Below are positions 1 to 9,083 of a stretch of DNA of 34,903 bases, in pieces (the stretch's first letter is position 1; each line of letters starts with the position of its first letter). A program made the translations under genes and the position numbers. Origin of the DNA: Pirellulaceae bacterium (GTDB lineage: Bacteria; Planctomycetota; Planctomycetia; Pirellulales; Thermoguttaceae); assembly GCA_012744395.1 (NCBI GenBank), contig JAAYCB010000027.1:1-34903 (forward strand). Reading direction: 5' to 3'. The notes beneath the pieces were generated by a model. That model saw only the letters and a program-made list of their open reading frames with translations. It had not been told where the DNA came from and did not search any database.

Positions 1-602
1 CCCTGGCATCGCTTGCAGTACCCGATCGAAGGCAGGATTTTCACCTGTTCGCGGCGGAGCGTCTCGGCCGCTTTCTGGTCGCCGAAGGCCTGGACCGTGG
101 CAATCTGGGCGGTGGTCGGCAAGAGGCGAAACAGCACCAGCGGCGCGCGGCGCGCTTCCGGCACGACGCGGACGAGAATGTCGCTGAAATCGAGCCGCCG
201 CTCGTCCGCGCTGTTGTCCAAGTAGCCCGCCACGCGCTTGGGGATATCGCTCAAGGGCGCCCAGGCTTCCAGCCGCATCGCGGTCAGCCAGGAGACATAC
301 CAGGGGCGAACCTCCTTGACCAGCGCGAAGCGGGCCGCGGCGACCACCGATTCAGCGATCAGAAAGGCCTCGATCTCCTCGGCCGCCATCTGCTGGGCAC
401 GGACCTGAGAAGTCGGCAGCAGCATCGAGTCCTTGACGGACCCCTTGTCCGACTCCAAGAGGCGGCGGAAGAGCGATTCGCGCAGCGCGGTCAATCCGCT
501 CGCCAGCCGACCGGCGATCTCGAGCCCGTCGCGGCGATTCTCGTGTTGGTTGAAAGCCTCGGCCGCCTTGGCCACCGCAGGCAGGACACCAACCGTGCTC
601 AT
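1..602 (-). CDS. Unknown protein, 3' end cut by window edge
   Basis: An open frame runs from an ATG at 600-602 to the left edge without a stop, giving about 200 residues of the N-terminal part. A purine-rich stretch (GGGGGAGAAGAG) sits just upstream of the ATG and supports this start. The visible protein is helical and charged, rich in Ala, Leu, Arg and Glu, with no signal peptide or membrane segment. The last visible residues are YCKRCQG, a Cys-x2-Cys pair that could open a zinc-binding motif continued outside the window. I do not recognise the family. It lies downstream of tadA on the same strand with an 87-bp gap, so it may be the last gene of that unit. Confidence 0.7.
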   Translation of the reverse strand, partial: MSTVGVLPAVAKAAEAFNQHENRRDGLEIAGRLASGLTALRESLFRRLLESDKGSVKDSMLLPTSQVRAQQMAAEEIEAFLIAESVVAAARFALVKEVRPWYVSWLTAMRLEAWAPLSDIPKRVAGYLDNSADERRLDFSDILVRVVPEARRAPLVLFRLLPTTAQIATVQAFGDQKAAETLRREQVKILPSIGYCKRCQ

Positions 603-689
603 CGCTCTTCTCCCCCAGGAGGCGTGGGTTTCGCCAAACCGCTTTCCGTCCGCCTCCTATTCTAGTCGATCCGCCCGGCGGTGAGCAGA

Positions 690-1178
690 CTATTTCTTGC
701 CCAGCCGGCGCTGCTGTTGGAAGAACCGGCTGAGAATCCGCCCGCATCGCTCGGCGAGCACGCCCGGAATCACCGCCGCGCGATGGTTCAGCCGCGAGTC
801 GTCGAGCAGCGTGTAGAGGGAGCGAACGGCCCCGGCCTTGGGGTCCGCGGCGCCATAGACGACCGCTGGAATCCTCGCCTGGAGGATCGCCCCGGCACAC
901 ATCGGACACGGTTCGAGGGTCACGTAGAGGGTGCAATCGTCGAGCCGCCACGACTGCCGTGCCTCGGCGGCCTGGGTGATGGCGATCATCTCGGCGTGGG
1001 CCGTGGGGTCGTGCAACAACTCGCGCTGGTTGTGAGCCGCGGCGATCACGCGATCCTGGTGGACGATCACGGCGCCCACCGGGACCTCGTCCTCGGCCAG
1101 CGCCTGCTCGGCCTCGTCGAGGGCCCGCTGCATGTAGATTTCGTGCGATCGCATCCAGCCGTCTTCCGCTCCGTTCAA
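690..1178 (-). CDS. tadA: tRNA-specific adenosine deaminase
   Basis: TadA converts adenosine to inosine at the wobble position of tRNA-Arg(ACG), so one tRNA can read CGU, CGC and CGA. The 162-residue protein has the cytidine/deoxycytidylate deaminase zinc site: His61-Ala-Glu63 (His ligand and proton-shuttle Glu) and Pro90-Cys91-Pro-Met-Cys94 (two Cys ligands). Spacing and length are normal for the family. The start is taken as TTG at 1178 because a strong AAGGAGG lies seven bases upstream and the TTG overlaps the TGA stop of the preceding gene (TTGA), which suggests translational coupling. An internal ATG at 1154 is possible but has a weaker ribosome site and would remove eight residues. Confidence 0.95.
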   Translation of the reverse strand: MNGAEDGWMRSHEIYMQRALDEAEQALAEDEVPVGAVIVHQDRVIAAAHNQRELLHDPTAHAEMIAITQAAEARQSWRLDDCTLYVTLEPCPMCAGAILQARIPAVVYGAADPKAGAVRSLYTLLDDSRLNHRAAVIPGVLAERCGRILSRFFQQQRRLGKK

Positions 1179-2968
1179 TCGTGGTCCTCCTTGTCTGGCG
1201 TTTCCTTGTCCGCGCCGTTTCCCCTCCGTTCAAGCCACCAGCGCTCGACAATCCGGCACGACTCCGCCGACGCGTAACGGTAGCCCGTCAGGCCGTATTG
1301 CCTGGCGAGCATCCCGGCACAGGCGATGAGCTGGAAATCTTCCAGCGCCGCGCCGCGCCGGCCGTGCCGGGCGAGCAGGATCGCGGCCGCGGTGGCGCCC
1401 AGTTCCGGCGCCTCGGCCTGGCCGACGACCAGATGCTCGCGCCGAGGGACGATTCGGGCCAGCCAGGCGTCGACCTCCGGCCAGGGATCGCGCCGCGCGA
1501 TCGCCAATGCGGCGAGCCGATCGAAGCGGTAGGGCATCGCCGCGCTGGGCGGCAACGCCCGGTCGCGGTCGATCGCCTCCAACAGGCCGGGAATCGCCGC
1601 CCGCGTGCCCTTGGCGCCGAGCCAGGCGCAGAGCAGCCCGTGGATGCTCGGCCGCGTCCGCTCGACCTCGGGCGGAGCGCTCGGTTCGAGCCGCCCCGCC
1701 GCAACGGTGCAATCGGCCACCGTCGCCAGGTATCGGCCCGCAAACCGCGAGACGTCTTCGATCGGGAACTGGGCGAGCATCGTCAACTCCCGTTCCTCCA
1801 GCGGCCGCCCCCGGCCAAGCAGATCCTCCGTCGTCCGCTCGACGATCGCCTCCAGCCGCCGCGCTTCGCTGCCGCGGGCCGCGTACTCGTAGGCCATCCG
1901 CCGCCGCGGCGTCGGCAGGTTCACCAGGTGGAAGAAGGCGGAGGGGAGCGTCGGGTGGGGCAGGGCCACGCCGACCGGGTAGTCGCCTTCGACCAGGTTC
2001 ACGCCGGTCACGCAGTGAGCCGTCCGGTCGTCGATGCGGTCGAAATGGCTCGTGCCGCCCTCGCTCACGCTGGGCACTCCCACGAGCAGCCGCTGGATGT
2101 TCAAGTTCGCGCCCCCCTGCCAGAATTCAGCCACCATCGCCGGCCGCGCCAGGTCGATCATCTCGCCGAGCCGGGCGTCGGCCTCGGGCGCAAGCGCCGC
2201 GCTCCGCCGCCGCGTTTCCAGGGCAGCCCGGACGCGAGCGGCGTATTCCGGCCGGGCGAGAAGATCGCGGAGCTCGACCGCCGCGAGCGGCTCGCCAGAG
2301 AGGGGAAAAACGGCCTGGCTCTTCGGGTTGGCCAGCGCGTCGACCCAGCGGTCGATCTCCGAGTCGGCGACGGGGGGGAGGTCTCCACCGCCGGCGTCGC
2401 TGGCCAGCCATGCGCCCCGCGCCGCCTCGTAGATGTCTCTCATCCCCTCCGCCGCGCCGAGTGCCAGCTGGGGCGCGGCCAGGCGCCGCTTGACCTCAAG
2501 ATAGATCGGCACCCGTGCCTCGCGACTGCCGAGCAGCCAGCGGAGCCGGCTCTCGGCCCCCAGCCGACGGCCGTAGGAATCATGCTGGAGCTGGTCGATC
2601 AGCTCCCGGATCTGCCCGATGGAGATCTTCTCCGCCGGCGGCAGATCGGCCGGCGGGAGCAACCGCTGGAGCTGCTCCAACTGTTTTCTGACTTCAAACG
2701 ACGTGCCTGGATCGACGAGTGCCTGCTGGACCGCCAGGGCGAGCGGTTTTCGGGCGTCGTCCGCGGCGGCCATCTCGCGGAGGCGTTGAAGAGCGCCTGC
2801 CCGCGTCGCAAACTCATCGGCATCCAAATCGGCCAAGACTTGGACGATCCTTGCCCGGAGGCCGTCCTCCAGACCCTGCTCCGTGTTCGCCTCGCCGCGG
2901 CCGGTTGCCGGCGAGTGGAACGGGAAAGTCCATAGAAGAATGAGGATCAGCCACAACGGGCGCTTCAT
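1175..2968 (-). CDS. Exported HEAT-like protein of unknown function
   Basis: This 597-residue protein starts with a Lys-Arg then a hydrophobic stretch (about residues 4-21), read as a Sec signal peptide, so it is probably periplasmic or membrane-associated. Most of the rest is a run of amphipathic helices with charged and Leu/Ala positions, resembling HEAT/ARM-like scaffolds (for example around residues 45-210 and 430-560). I see no catalytic motif. It overlaps the start of tadA by four bases, so the two are probably co-transcribed. The ATG at 2968 precedes the signal peptide, but the ribosome site is weak. The family is probably phylum-restricted, and no function can be given. Confidence 0.75.
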   Translation of the reverse strand: MKRPLWLILILLWTFPFHSPATGRGEANTEQGLEDGLRARIVQVLADLDADEFATRAGALQRLREMAAADDARKPLALAVQQALVDPGTSFEVRKQLEQLQRLLPPADLPPAEKISIGQIRELIDQLQHDSYGRRLGAESRLRWLLGSREARVPIYLEVKRRLAAPQLALGAAEGMRDIYEAARGAWLASDAGGGDLPPVADSEIDRWVDALANPKSQAVFPLSGEPLAAVELRDLLARPEYAARVRAALETRRRSAALAPEADARLGEMIDLARPAMVAEFWQGGANLNIQRLLVGVPSVSEGGTSHFDRIDDRTAHCVTGVNLVEGDYPVGVALPHPTLPSAFFHLVNLPTPRRRMAYEYAARGSEARRLEAIVERTTEDLLGRGRPLEERELTMLAQFPIEDVSRFAGRYLATVADCTVAAGRLEPSAPPEVERTRPSIHGLLCAWLGAKGTRAAIPGLLEAIDRDRALPPSAAMPYRFDRLAALAIARRDPWPEVDAWLARIVPRREHLVVGQAEAPELGATAAAILLARHGRRGAALEDFQLIACAGMLARQYGLTGYRYASAESCRIVERWWLERRGNGADKETPDKEDHD

Positions 2969-3168
2969 GTTGGAGAGCTTCGTCGAGTGCAGGAAACGGG
3001 CGCGAGCTGCTCACCCGGTCGGCAATTGCCCAATATGCCGTCTGGCTCAATCGCGGGCCAGTCCCCCGGCTCGGCCGAGTCGACGGCGGCGGCCGGGCAA
3101 GCCTACCGCCCGCCTTCCCGCGGACGCAATCCCACCTGCCGGCCCGACCCGCGGATATTCAGGGGCGC

Positions 3169-6100
3169 TCAACCGAACAAGGCTCCGGCATAGCCGACCA
3201 CCCGGCTCGCATCGCCGGAGGCGTCGGCGCTGGTCGCATAGCCGACGATTTCGACGCGATCCAGCGCGCCGAGGCGCTGAAGCGTCTCGAGGACAAACAC
3301 CGCCGGGACAACGCCGCACATCGTGATCCGGTTGCGGCTGACGGTCTCGAACAGCCCGGCCGGGTCGAGCGACTCGATCGCATCGAGGGCAAGCCGGTCG
3401 AGCCGCCGCGTCGTCTGGTCGTCGGCATAATGGTTCATGTCGGTGGAGATGACCAGCAGCGGCCGCCTGGGCATCTCGGCCAGCAGTGCCGCCATCTGGG
3501 CGGCGGCGCGCTGGATGGCGTCGAGCTGGCCGCCGTGCATGGCGACCCCCACGACCCTCGCCCCGGGGGCGAGTCGGGCCAGGATCGGCAATTGGACCTC
3601 GATCGCGTGCTCCGGCTCGTGCGAGGCGGCGTCGAGCTCCATGCCGGTGACGACATCGGCCAGCTTGCCGGCCAACTCGGGATCGGACTTGACCTGGCCG
3701 GAGGGGAGCGACCAGGCCCGGTGCGGGGCCACCGCCCAGTCGGCGCCGAGGCGGTTGTGTTTGGGCGAGAAGACGATCACGCGATCGGGAATCGCGACGC
3801 GGTTGAGCACGCGCGCGGCCAACCGGCCGGAATAGACCCAGCCGGCGTGGGGCACCATCGCGGCGGCCCAGGGCCTCTTCTCGGCCGTTTCGTCCAGAAA
3901 GCCGTCGAGTGTCGCGCGGATCTCCCCGGCGGAACCGGGATAGAAGCGGCCGGCGACGGCAGGCGCTCTCAAGTCCGGTCCCTTTTGAGGCTGAGGGACA
4001 TTGGAGACCGAGACCTGGGCTTCGGTGGAGACGGTTTCGAGGCTGAACACGGCCACCTGCTGCGGATTGAGGAAATGGCCGGCCGCGGCGGCATTCTGGA
4101 GCGAATCGCGGGGCGCCTGCTTCGCATGATAGACAAGCGACCACTTGCCCTGGTCGATCGCCAGCACCGCGCGGCGGCGCGGCTGGATATCCTCCAGCGC
4201 AGGTTCGGCGAGCGTGCCTTGCATGGCCGGGTCCCAGAGAACGGTCAACCCGACGGACAGCGTCTTGAGCACCTCGAGCGGGATGCGGCGGGATTGCAGC
4301 GCGCTGGCCGCCGTCTTGAGCAGGTCGAGGAGCGTCGACTGGAGCGGGATTGCAGGCCGCACATGGACCCGGCTGCAATGGATCGCTTCGTGGGTCTGGG
4401 GCAGCTTGACCGTGACCACCAACCCGTGAATGTTGCCGTCGAACCCGCCGGGCAGGTAATAGCTGGGCACGGCCCCCTGGCAGAGCGCGAGCAGGTTCTG
4501 GCGGGCGAAATCGGCCAGTTCGGCCACCTGGTCGGCGTCGGGGCCCCCGGCGGGCACGGGCGTCTCGCCCGCCTGATTGACATCGGCCAGGCGGCCCTCA
4601 ATCGCATATCCCTCGAAGGTCATCAGCGTGGCGTCATCCTTCTTCCAAGCATCGCCGGGCAATCCGGCCTTGCGGCAGACCGCTTCGAGGAAGGCCACGG
4701 CGTCCATCTTGTGTTCGGTGGCCACGCCCGGAAGCAGCAGGCCCCGACGATTGCCCATGGCAATCTGGAGGCCGTGCCTGCCGATGGTCACCGCTCCGGC
4801 GCGTTCGCCGCCCTTGGCTTCCACCGGTTTGAGCCCCCAGAGGAGCCAGACTTCCATCTCCAGATGCGGCAGTTCCGTCGGCGAGATCGGGGGGAACCGC
4901 GGGTCCTCTTTGGCCGCCCGAAACGCGGCCTGGTCAATCGCTTCGCCAAGCGGAACGGACTGGCCGATGAACCCACAGCAGGAGCGGAGCTGGCCGGAGC
5001 GCTTGAGGCTGACAAAAGCGCCCAGGAGCGGCTGTGCGGCCACTGCGGCAAGGGCCTCGGTCGTGGATTCACCCGGGAGGTTGCTTACGGCGGCGGCCAC
5101 GCGGCGACCGGCCGCCTCGAAAACCCGCCGCTCCTGCTGCCGGTCGAGTTCCGGCTTCTCGGGGTGCCTGTCGCCGTGGGCGGTTGATGCGGCGCCTGGT
5201 AATGCCACTGCGGACTCTCCTTGGAAACGTGTTCGATGGCCGGTGTCCGGAGACGGCGGACCCCCGCCCTCGTTGGGTATCGGCTGATTGGCGGGCTGGT
5301 GTTGCGGACTTCTCCTCTCCGCCCGCGGGCGGGCGAACGAGGCGATTCGCACCGGCTGCCGCCGCGAACCCCAGGTACCCGGCCTGGTCGAAAACCGGCC
5401 GGGAATCTCCGCCTGGCAATGGCCGCAGCGGTCGCCGCACATGGCGTAGTGCCCGATCCGGTAACCGGAACGCTCGATGAGCAACCCCTGGCAGGCGTGG
5501 CAATACGTGCTCTGGGTCGCCGGATCGGCGATATTGCCCGTGTAAACATAGTTTATTCCGGCACGCCGCGCCAGTTCGCGGGCCCGAAGCAGCGTTTCTG
5601 GCGGGGTCGGGGGGCGGTCCAGCATGCGGAAGTCGGGATGAAACGCCGAGAAGTGGACGGGCACGTTTGGACCAAGCTCTTCGACGATCCACTCGGACAT
5701 CCGCTTCAACTCGTCGTCGGAGTCGTTTTCCCGGGGGATGATCAGCGTGGTGATTTCAGTCCACACGCCGGCATCGCGGACGAGCCAGCGGAGGGTGTCG
5801 CAGACGGGATCGAGGCGCCCGCCCGTCAGTTTCCGGTAAAACCTTTCGGAGAACGCCTTGAGGTCGACGTTCGCCGCGTCGATGACTTCGTAGAACGGTT
5901 GTCTCGCCTCGGGCGTCATGTAGCCGGAAGTCACGGCCACCGTCTTGATCCCGGCCGCGCGGCAGGCACGGGCGGTATCGATCGCATATTCGGCCCAGAT
6001 GATCGGATCGTTGTAGGTGAATGCGACGCTGCCGCACCCGTGCCGCCGTGCCGCCTCGGCAATCGCCTCGGGCAGGGCGGCCTCGGAGAGCGATTCGACC

Positions 6101-6450
6101 TGACGCGACTTGGAGATCGACCAGTTCTGGCAGAACTTGCAGCCGAGGTTGCAGCCGGCCGTGCCGAAAGACAGGACCGGAGTGCCGGGATAGAAGTGGT
6201 TGAGCGGCTTTTTTTCGATCGGGTCGATGCAGAACCCGGTGCTCCGGCCATACGTGGTCAGCATCAGGCGGCCGCCGAGATTCTGCCTCACGAAGCAGAA
6301 GCCGCGCTGGCCTGGCGCCAGCGCGCAGGCCCGCGGGCAGAGATCGCAGACAATCCGCTTGCCATCCTCCGCATCGTGCCACCACCCACCCGGCTTCAAC
6401 CCCTCGGCCGTGGCGATTCCCTCCGGTGGTCGAAGAACGATCCGTTCCAT
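3169..6450 (-). CDS. Fused AmmeMemoRadiSam protein (radical SAM + AMMECR1 + Memo)
   Basis: One 1093-residue polypeptide carries all three parts of the AmmeMemoRadiSam system. Residues ~31-350 are the radical SAM enzyme: an N-terminal Cys cluster (C35, C38, C42, C52), the cluster motif C100-x3-C104-x2-C107, and a zinc-ribbon-like tail (C317, C320, C338, C342, C345). A Pro-rich linker (~365-430) leads to an AMMECR1 domain (~436-621) with the LRSCCGFIG signature at ~487-495. A second region (~640-811) looks like a degenerate AMMECR1 copy. Residues ~827-1092 are Memo, keeping H868, H898 and C1045, equivalent to the metal ligands His49, His81 and Cys244 of human MEMO1. The start is the ATG at 6450, preceded by AGAGGTGG; a frame extension to 6657 has no conserved sequence. 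The substrate of the system is not established. Confidence 0.93.
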   Translation of the reverse strand: MERIVLRPPEGIATAEGLKPGGWWHDAEDGKRIVCDLCPRACALAPGQRGFCFVRQNLGGRLMLTTYGRSTGFCIDPIEKKPLNHFYPGTPVLSFGTAGCNLGCKFCQNWSISKSRQVESLSEAALPEAIAEAARRHGCGSVAFTYNDPIIWAEYAIDTARACRAAGIKTVAVTSGYMTPEARQPFYEVIDAANVDLKAFSERFYRKLTGGRLDPVCDTLRWLVRDAGVWTEITTLIIPRENDSDDELKRMSEWIVEELGPNVPVHFSAFHPDFRMLDRPPTPPETLLRARELARRAGINYVYTGNIADPATQSTYCHACQGLLIERSGYRIGHYAMCGDRCGHCQAEIPGRFSTRPGTWGSRRQPVRIASFARPRAERRSPQHQPANQPIPNEGGGPPSPDTGHRTRFQGESAVALPGAASTAHGDRHPEKPELDRQQERRVFEAAGRRVAAAVSNLPGESTTEALAAVAAQPLLGAFVSLKRSGQLRSCCGFIGQSVPLGEAIDQAAFRAAKEDPRFPPISPTELPHLEMEVWLLWGLKPVEAKGGERAGAVTIGRHGLQIAMGNRRGLLLPGVATEHKMDAVAFLEAVCRKAGLPGDAWKKDDATLMTFEGYAIEGRLADVNQAGETPVPAGGPDADQVAELADFARQNLLALCQGAVPSYYLPGGFDGNIHGLVVTVKLPQTHEAIHCSRVHVRPAIPLQSTLLDLLKTAASALQSRRIPLEVLKTLSVGLTVLWDPAMQGTLAEPALEDIQPRRRAVLAIDQGKWSLVYHAKQAPRDSLQNAAAAGHFLNPQQVAVFSLETVSTEAQVSVSNVPQPQKGPDLRAPAVAGRFYPGSAGEIRATLDGFLDETAEKRPWAAAMVPHAGWVYSGRLAARVLNRVAIPDRVIVFSPKHNRLGADWAVAPHRAWSLPSGQVKSDPELAGKLADVVTGMELDAASHEPEHAIEVQLPILARLAPGARVVGVAMHGGQLDAIQRAAAQMAALLAEMPRRPLLVISTDMNHYADDQTTRRLDRLALDAIESLDPAGLFETVSRNRITMCGVVPAVFVLETLQRLGALDRVEIVGYATSADASGDASRVVGYAGALFG

Positions 6451-6684
6451 CGCATTCCACCTCTGCACAAGGAAAACTGCGAGGCTGGGCAAGACACGCG
6501 GTCTGGCCAACCAGGGATGTCTCTCCGCGCGGGGCAGGCTCTCCCTAAAGCATACCAGTTTTCCCTCCCGCGGCCTATCACGCCAACGGGTTGGAATCGG
6601 TCGGAAGACCGGACCGTAGACCGGACCGTCGGAGTCGCTCGCGGAGAGTGCTCCCACCGCCCGCCATCGGCGCGTCGCAAAGGG

Positions 6685-7944
6685 CTATCGCCAGACCGCG
6701 ATCGAGGGCAACAGCAGAATCAGCAGCAGTCCGCCGACGATGGGGATCGAGAAGAAGGCCGCGATTTCGACGAACAGCCGGCGCCCGCCGAGAATTCCCA
6801 CCAGGGCCGCCTTGAACACCAGGCTTGCCACTGCCGCCGCCAAGATCAGCTTCCAGCCGTGTTCCAGGATCTCGGGATCCCGATTGGCCAGCGCGGCCGT
6901 TGAGAGCGTGATCGCGTCCATGTCCGTCAAACCGGAAAGCGCGGAGACAAGGTACAGCGCCTCGTTGCCCGTATATTCCTTGGCCGCCGCCAGGGCGATC
7001 AAGACCACGGCATACATGCCGGCGAAAACCAAGGCCGATTTCATCTGCGTGGGGTTGGCCTGTTCGGGCATCTGGCTGGGCTGGTTGCGAACGCGGTACC
7101 AGAACAGCAGCGCCGGGGCCGCGGTCAGCAACATCAACGCCGTAATCGGCGCCACGGAGGTGGAGAGGAACTGGGGCGAAACAACGGCGATTTCGATCAG
7201 CACGCGCACGAAGACCACCGCCGAGGCGATCAGGATGACTATCGCCGACGCGTGGTTCGCCTGGGGATTGCCGCGGGCCTGGCGCGAGTAGCTCACGGTC
7301 GTGGCGGTGCTGGAAATAGCGCCGCCGAGGACGCCCCCCAGCAAGATCCCCGCGGTGCGGCCAGAAAACTTGTAGGCAATGTAGCCGCCCAGGCTCATGC
7401 CGACGATCAGGACGACCATCAGCCAGGTCTTCCAGGGATTGAAGACCTCGAAGGGGCCATAGGCCTGGTTGGGCAGTATCGGCAGGATGATGCAGGTGAT
7501 CAGCACGAACTGCATGATCGCCTTGAGGTCGTCGTTGCCGAGCGTCTGGGCGAACCGGTGCATCTCCGGTTTGAACTGGAGCAGGATCGCCACGCCGCCG
7601 CCGATGGCAATCGGCACCGCCAGCGGCGCGACCGTGGCCAGGGCCCCGACGCCGAACATCAAGAGCACAGCCACCTCGGTGGTGATGCCGGGATCGGGAT
7701 TCTCTTGGCGCAGCTGGATGAGCCTGGGGAAGGCGAGCACGGCGACGACCCCCAGCATGCCGCCGAAGAGGACCCAGCCGCCGAACTGGCCGGCGAGGAT
7801 TGCCGCCACGGCGCCGAAGACCGTAATCAGGGGGAACGTCCGCACGCCGGGCCGCTCGTCGCCCGCGCGCTGCCGCTGCAAGCCGACGAGCAGGCCGAGC
7901 AGAAGCGAAATGCCCAATTCTTGAAACAGTTCGATTGCGTCCAC
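6685..7944 (-). CDS. MgtC/SapB-like, DUF4010 integral membrane protein
   Basis: The 419-residue protein is strongly hydrophobic. An N-terminal MgtC/SapB-type section (about residues 1-140) contains the typical Leu-Gly-rich first helix followed by GLQRQRAGDERPGVRTFPL at about 21-39. A DUF4010-type C-terminal half has further membrane segments, making roughly ten or more in total. Related proteins are inner-membrane proteins of uncertain role; MgtC itself is linked to magnesium limitation and to modulation of the F-type ATPase, but that should not be carried over to this subfamily. The start is GTG at 7944 with a poor ribosome site, so a slightly different start is possible. It lies between panD and the AmmeMemoRadiSam gene on the same strand. 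Confidence 0.85.
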   Translation of the reverse strand: MDAIELFQELGISLLLGLLVGLQRQRAGDERPGVRTFPLITVFGAVAAILAGQFGGWVLFGGMLGVVAVLAFPRLIQLRQENPDPGITTEVAVLLMFGVGALATVAPLAVPIAIGGGVAILLQFKPEMHRFAQTLGNDDLKAIMQFVLITCIILPILPNQAYGPFEVFNPWKTWLMVVLIVGMSLGGYIAYKFSGRTAGILLGGVLGGAISSTATTVSYSRQARGNPQANHASAIVILIASAVVFVRVLIEIAVVSPQFLSTSVAPITALMLLTAAPALLFWYRVRNQPSQMPEQANPTQMKSALVFAGMYAVVLIALAAAKEYTGNEALYLVSALSGLTDMDAITLSTAALANRDPEILEHGWKLILAAAVASLVFKAALVGILGGRRLFVEIAAFFSIPIVGGLLLILLLPSIAVWR

Positions 7945-8058
7945 CCGTGCGGCTCGCGTGGGGCCAGTGGAATCGGCAAGGAGCGCCGCGGCGCCGCGCC
8001 GCGGTCAAGAAAGACTAGCACGCCGAAGCGCCCCGGTCCAAAGAGGGGGCGCCCCCGG

Positions 8059-8409
8059 TCAGTCGCGGAGCCGGTTGCGCGCGTCGACCTTGACGACCAC
8101 CGGCCGATGCGCCGCGACTTGTCCGTCGTCCACCGCGCAGTAGGTGATGATCACCACCGGGTCGCCGGGGGTGCCCAACCGAGCGGCCGGACCGTTGAGC
8201 AGAACCGTGCCCGAACCGGCCTCCGCTTCGATGATATAAGTAACCAGCCGCGAGCCGTTGTTCACATTCAGGACGTGGACCTGCTCGCCAGGGATCATGC
8301 CGGCCGCATCCAGCAGCGTTCGGTCGATGGCGATGCTCCCTTCATAGTCCAGCTCCGTGCCGGTGAGCGTGGCACGATGAATTTTGGACTTGAGCATGAA
8401 GCGTTGCAC
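8059..8409 (-). CDS. panD: Aspartate 1-decarboxylase (pyruvoyl enzyme)
   Basis: PanD makes beta-alanine from L-aspartate for pantothenate and coenzyme A synthesis in the cytoplasm. The 116-residue pro-enzyme has the MQRxMLKSKIHRATLT start typical of the family and the self-cleavage site Y22-E23-G24-S25, where Ser25 becomes the pyruvoyl group. The catalytic Lys9 is present. The start is GTG at 8409, chosen because the protein then begins exactly like its relatives; an ATG four codons in is the alternative. A good sigma-70-type promoter is present about 50-75 bases upstream. The neighbouring genes are not pantothenate genes. Confidence 0.96.
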   Translation of the reverse strand: MQRFMLKSKIHRATLTGTELDYEGSIAIDRTLLDAAGMIPGEQVHVLNVNNGSRLVTYIIEAEAGSGTVLLNGPAARLGTPGDPVVIITYCAVDDGQVAAHRPVVVKVDARNRLRD

Positions 8410-8457
8410 GTTCTCTGGTCCCTGATCTGCGGGTCACCGGACACGACCGAACACATA

Positions 8458-8485
8458 ATTATCGCACGAAAGGGTCGTTTTTCAA
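8458..8485 (-). promoter_or_regulatory. Sigma-70-type promoter for panD
   Basis: Read on the minus strand, TTGAAA (8480-8485) and GATAAT (8458-8463) are separated by 16 bases. This is a close match to the vegetative consensus and stands out in GC-rich DNA. Transcription would begin near 8450, leaving a leader of about 40 bases before the panD GTG. Confidence 0.65.
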
Positions 8486-8628
8486 CGGGGCCCCCGGTTC
8501 AGTGGGATTTGCCCATCTCGATCCGAGGTCAGGAGCGCGCTTCGTACCCGCCAACGAGGGGGTAAAAAAAGGGGGGGTGCGGTAAGAGCCGAGATTCGCA
8601 GCCCCACTGCGGCAAGCCCCACCATCCC

Positions 8629-8706
8629 AGGTTCAAGACACAAGTTCCGCCAGTCTCATGCTTGACCCGCGGCCCATCGGGCGATTGGGAATTGGAGCTT
8701 GAACCT
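8629..8706. repeat. Dispersed palindromic intergenic repeat, copy 1
   Basis: The ends are AGGTTCAAG (8629-8637) and CTTGAACCT (8698-8706), a perfect 9-base inverted pair. On the minus strand the right end continues as CTCCAATTCCCAATCGCCC and then CCGCGGGTCAAG. Related sequences occur at 27437-27518 and 30087-30194, all between genes. This is a repeat family rather than a gene; its role is unknown. Confidence 0.6.
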
Positions 8707-8728
8707 TGCCAGATTCGGACCCGGCCGG

Positions 8729-8768
8729 AAAAAAAGAGGAGCGCCGCCGAAGCAAGCTTCGGCGGCGC
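8729..8768 (-). terminator. Hairpin with T-tract, terminator-like but orphan
   Basis: Arms GCGCCGCCGAAGC (8741-8753) and its exact complement (8756-8768) are separated by two bases. On the minus strand the hairpin is followed by TCCTCTTTTTTT (7 T from 8735 to 8729). This has the shape of a Rho-independent terminator for minus-strand transcription. The nearest upstream minus-strand gene ends about 700 bases away at 9478, so it is either a distant terminator or a relic. Confidence 0.45.
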
Positions 8769-8966
8769 CCACAGTTTGGCGCTGAACCCCCCGCGAATCC
8801 ACAACGAATCACCTCGGGGGGGGTGGTGCAAGTCGGGAATTCGCGTAACCCGGAGGTCCAGCCAGGGTTTTGGGCTCTAGTATCAACCCCGAGAATCGCG
8901 GAGGGTTTCGTACGAATTCTTGAGAATTTTCCTGCAAGAGTTCAGAACCGGGTGTCGGGGCCCCCT

Positions 8967-9083
8967 CGTTCCCAAGCTCCAGCTTGGGAACCTTTCCATC
9001 TCCCAGACCTATGGTTTTCATCATTCCAGGTACCGCTTAGCGGTAGCCGCAAGCGAGCGTTCCCAAGCCGGAGCTTGGGAACG
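8967..9083. repeat. Cluster of short palindromic repeats
   Basis: Two copies of a 26-bp palindrome are present, 8967-8992 and 9058-9083, each of the form CGTTCCCAAGC...GCTTGGGAAC(G/C). A second palindrome, TACCGC-TTA-GCGGTA, sits between them at 9031-9045. I associate such units with planctomycete intergenic DNA, where they are widely dispersed. They would fold as small hairpins in either strand. No protein or CRISPR association is visible. Confidence 0.65.

Noticed and set aside
3430..5187. A 585-codon plus-strand open frame
   Set aside because: Antisense to the AMMECR1 and Memo parts of the fusion, with no domain or ribosome site.
6451..6657. Upstream extension of the AmmeMemoRadiSam gene
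   Set aside because: The ATG at 6450 has a good ribosome site and the added residues match nothing; they also contain repeated TVRSTVR-type composition from intergenic DNA.
8967..9083. Possible CRISPR array
   Set aside because: Only two copies of the main palindrome, with an unlike palindrome between, no regular spacers and no cas genes.
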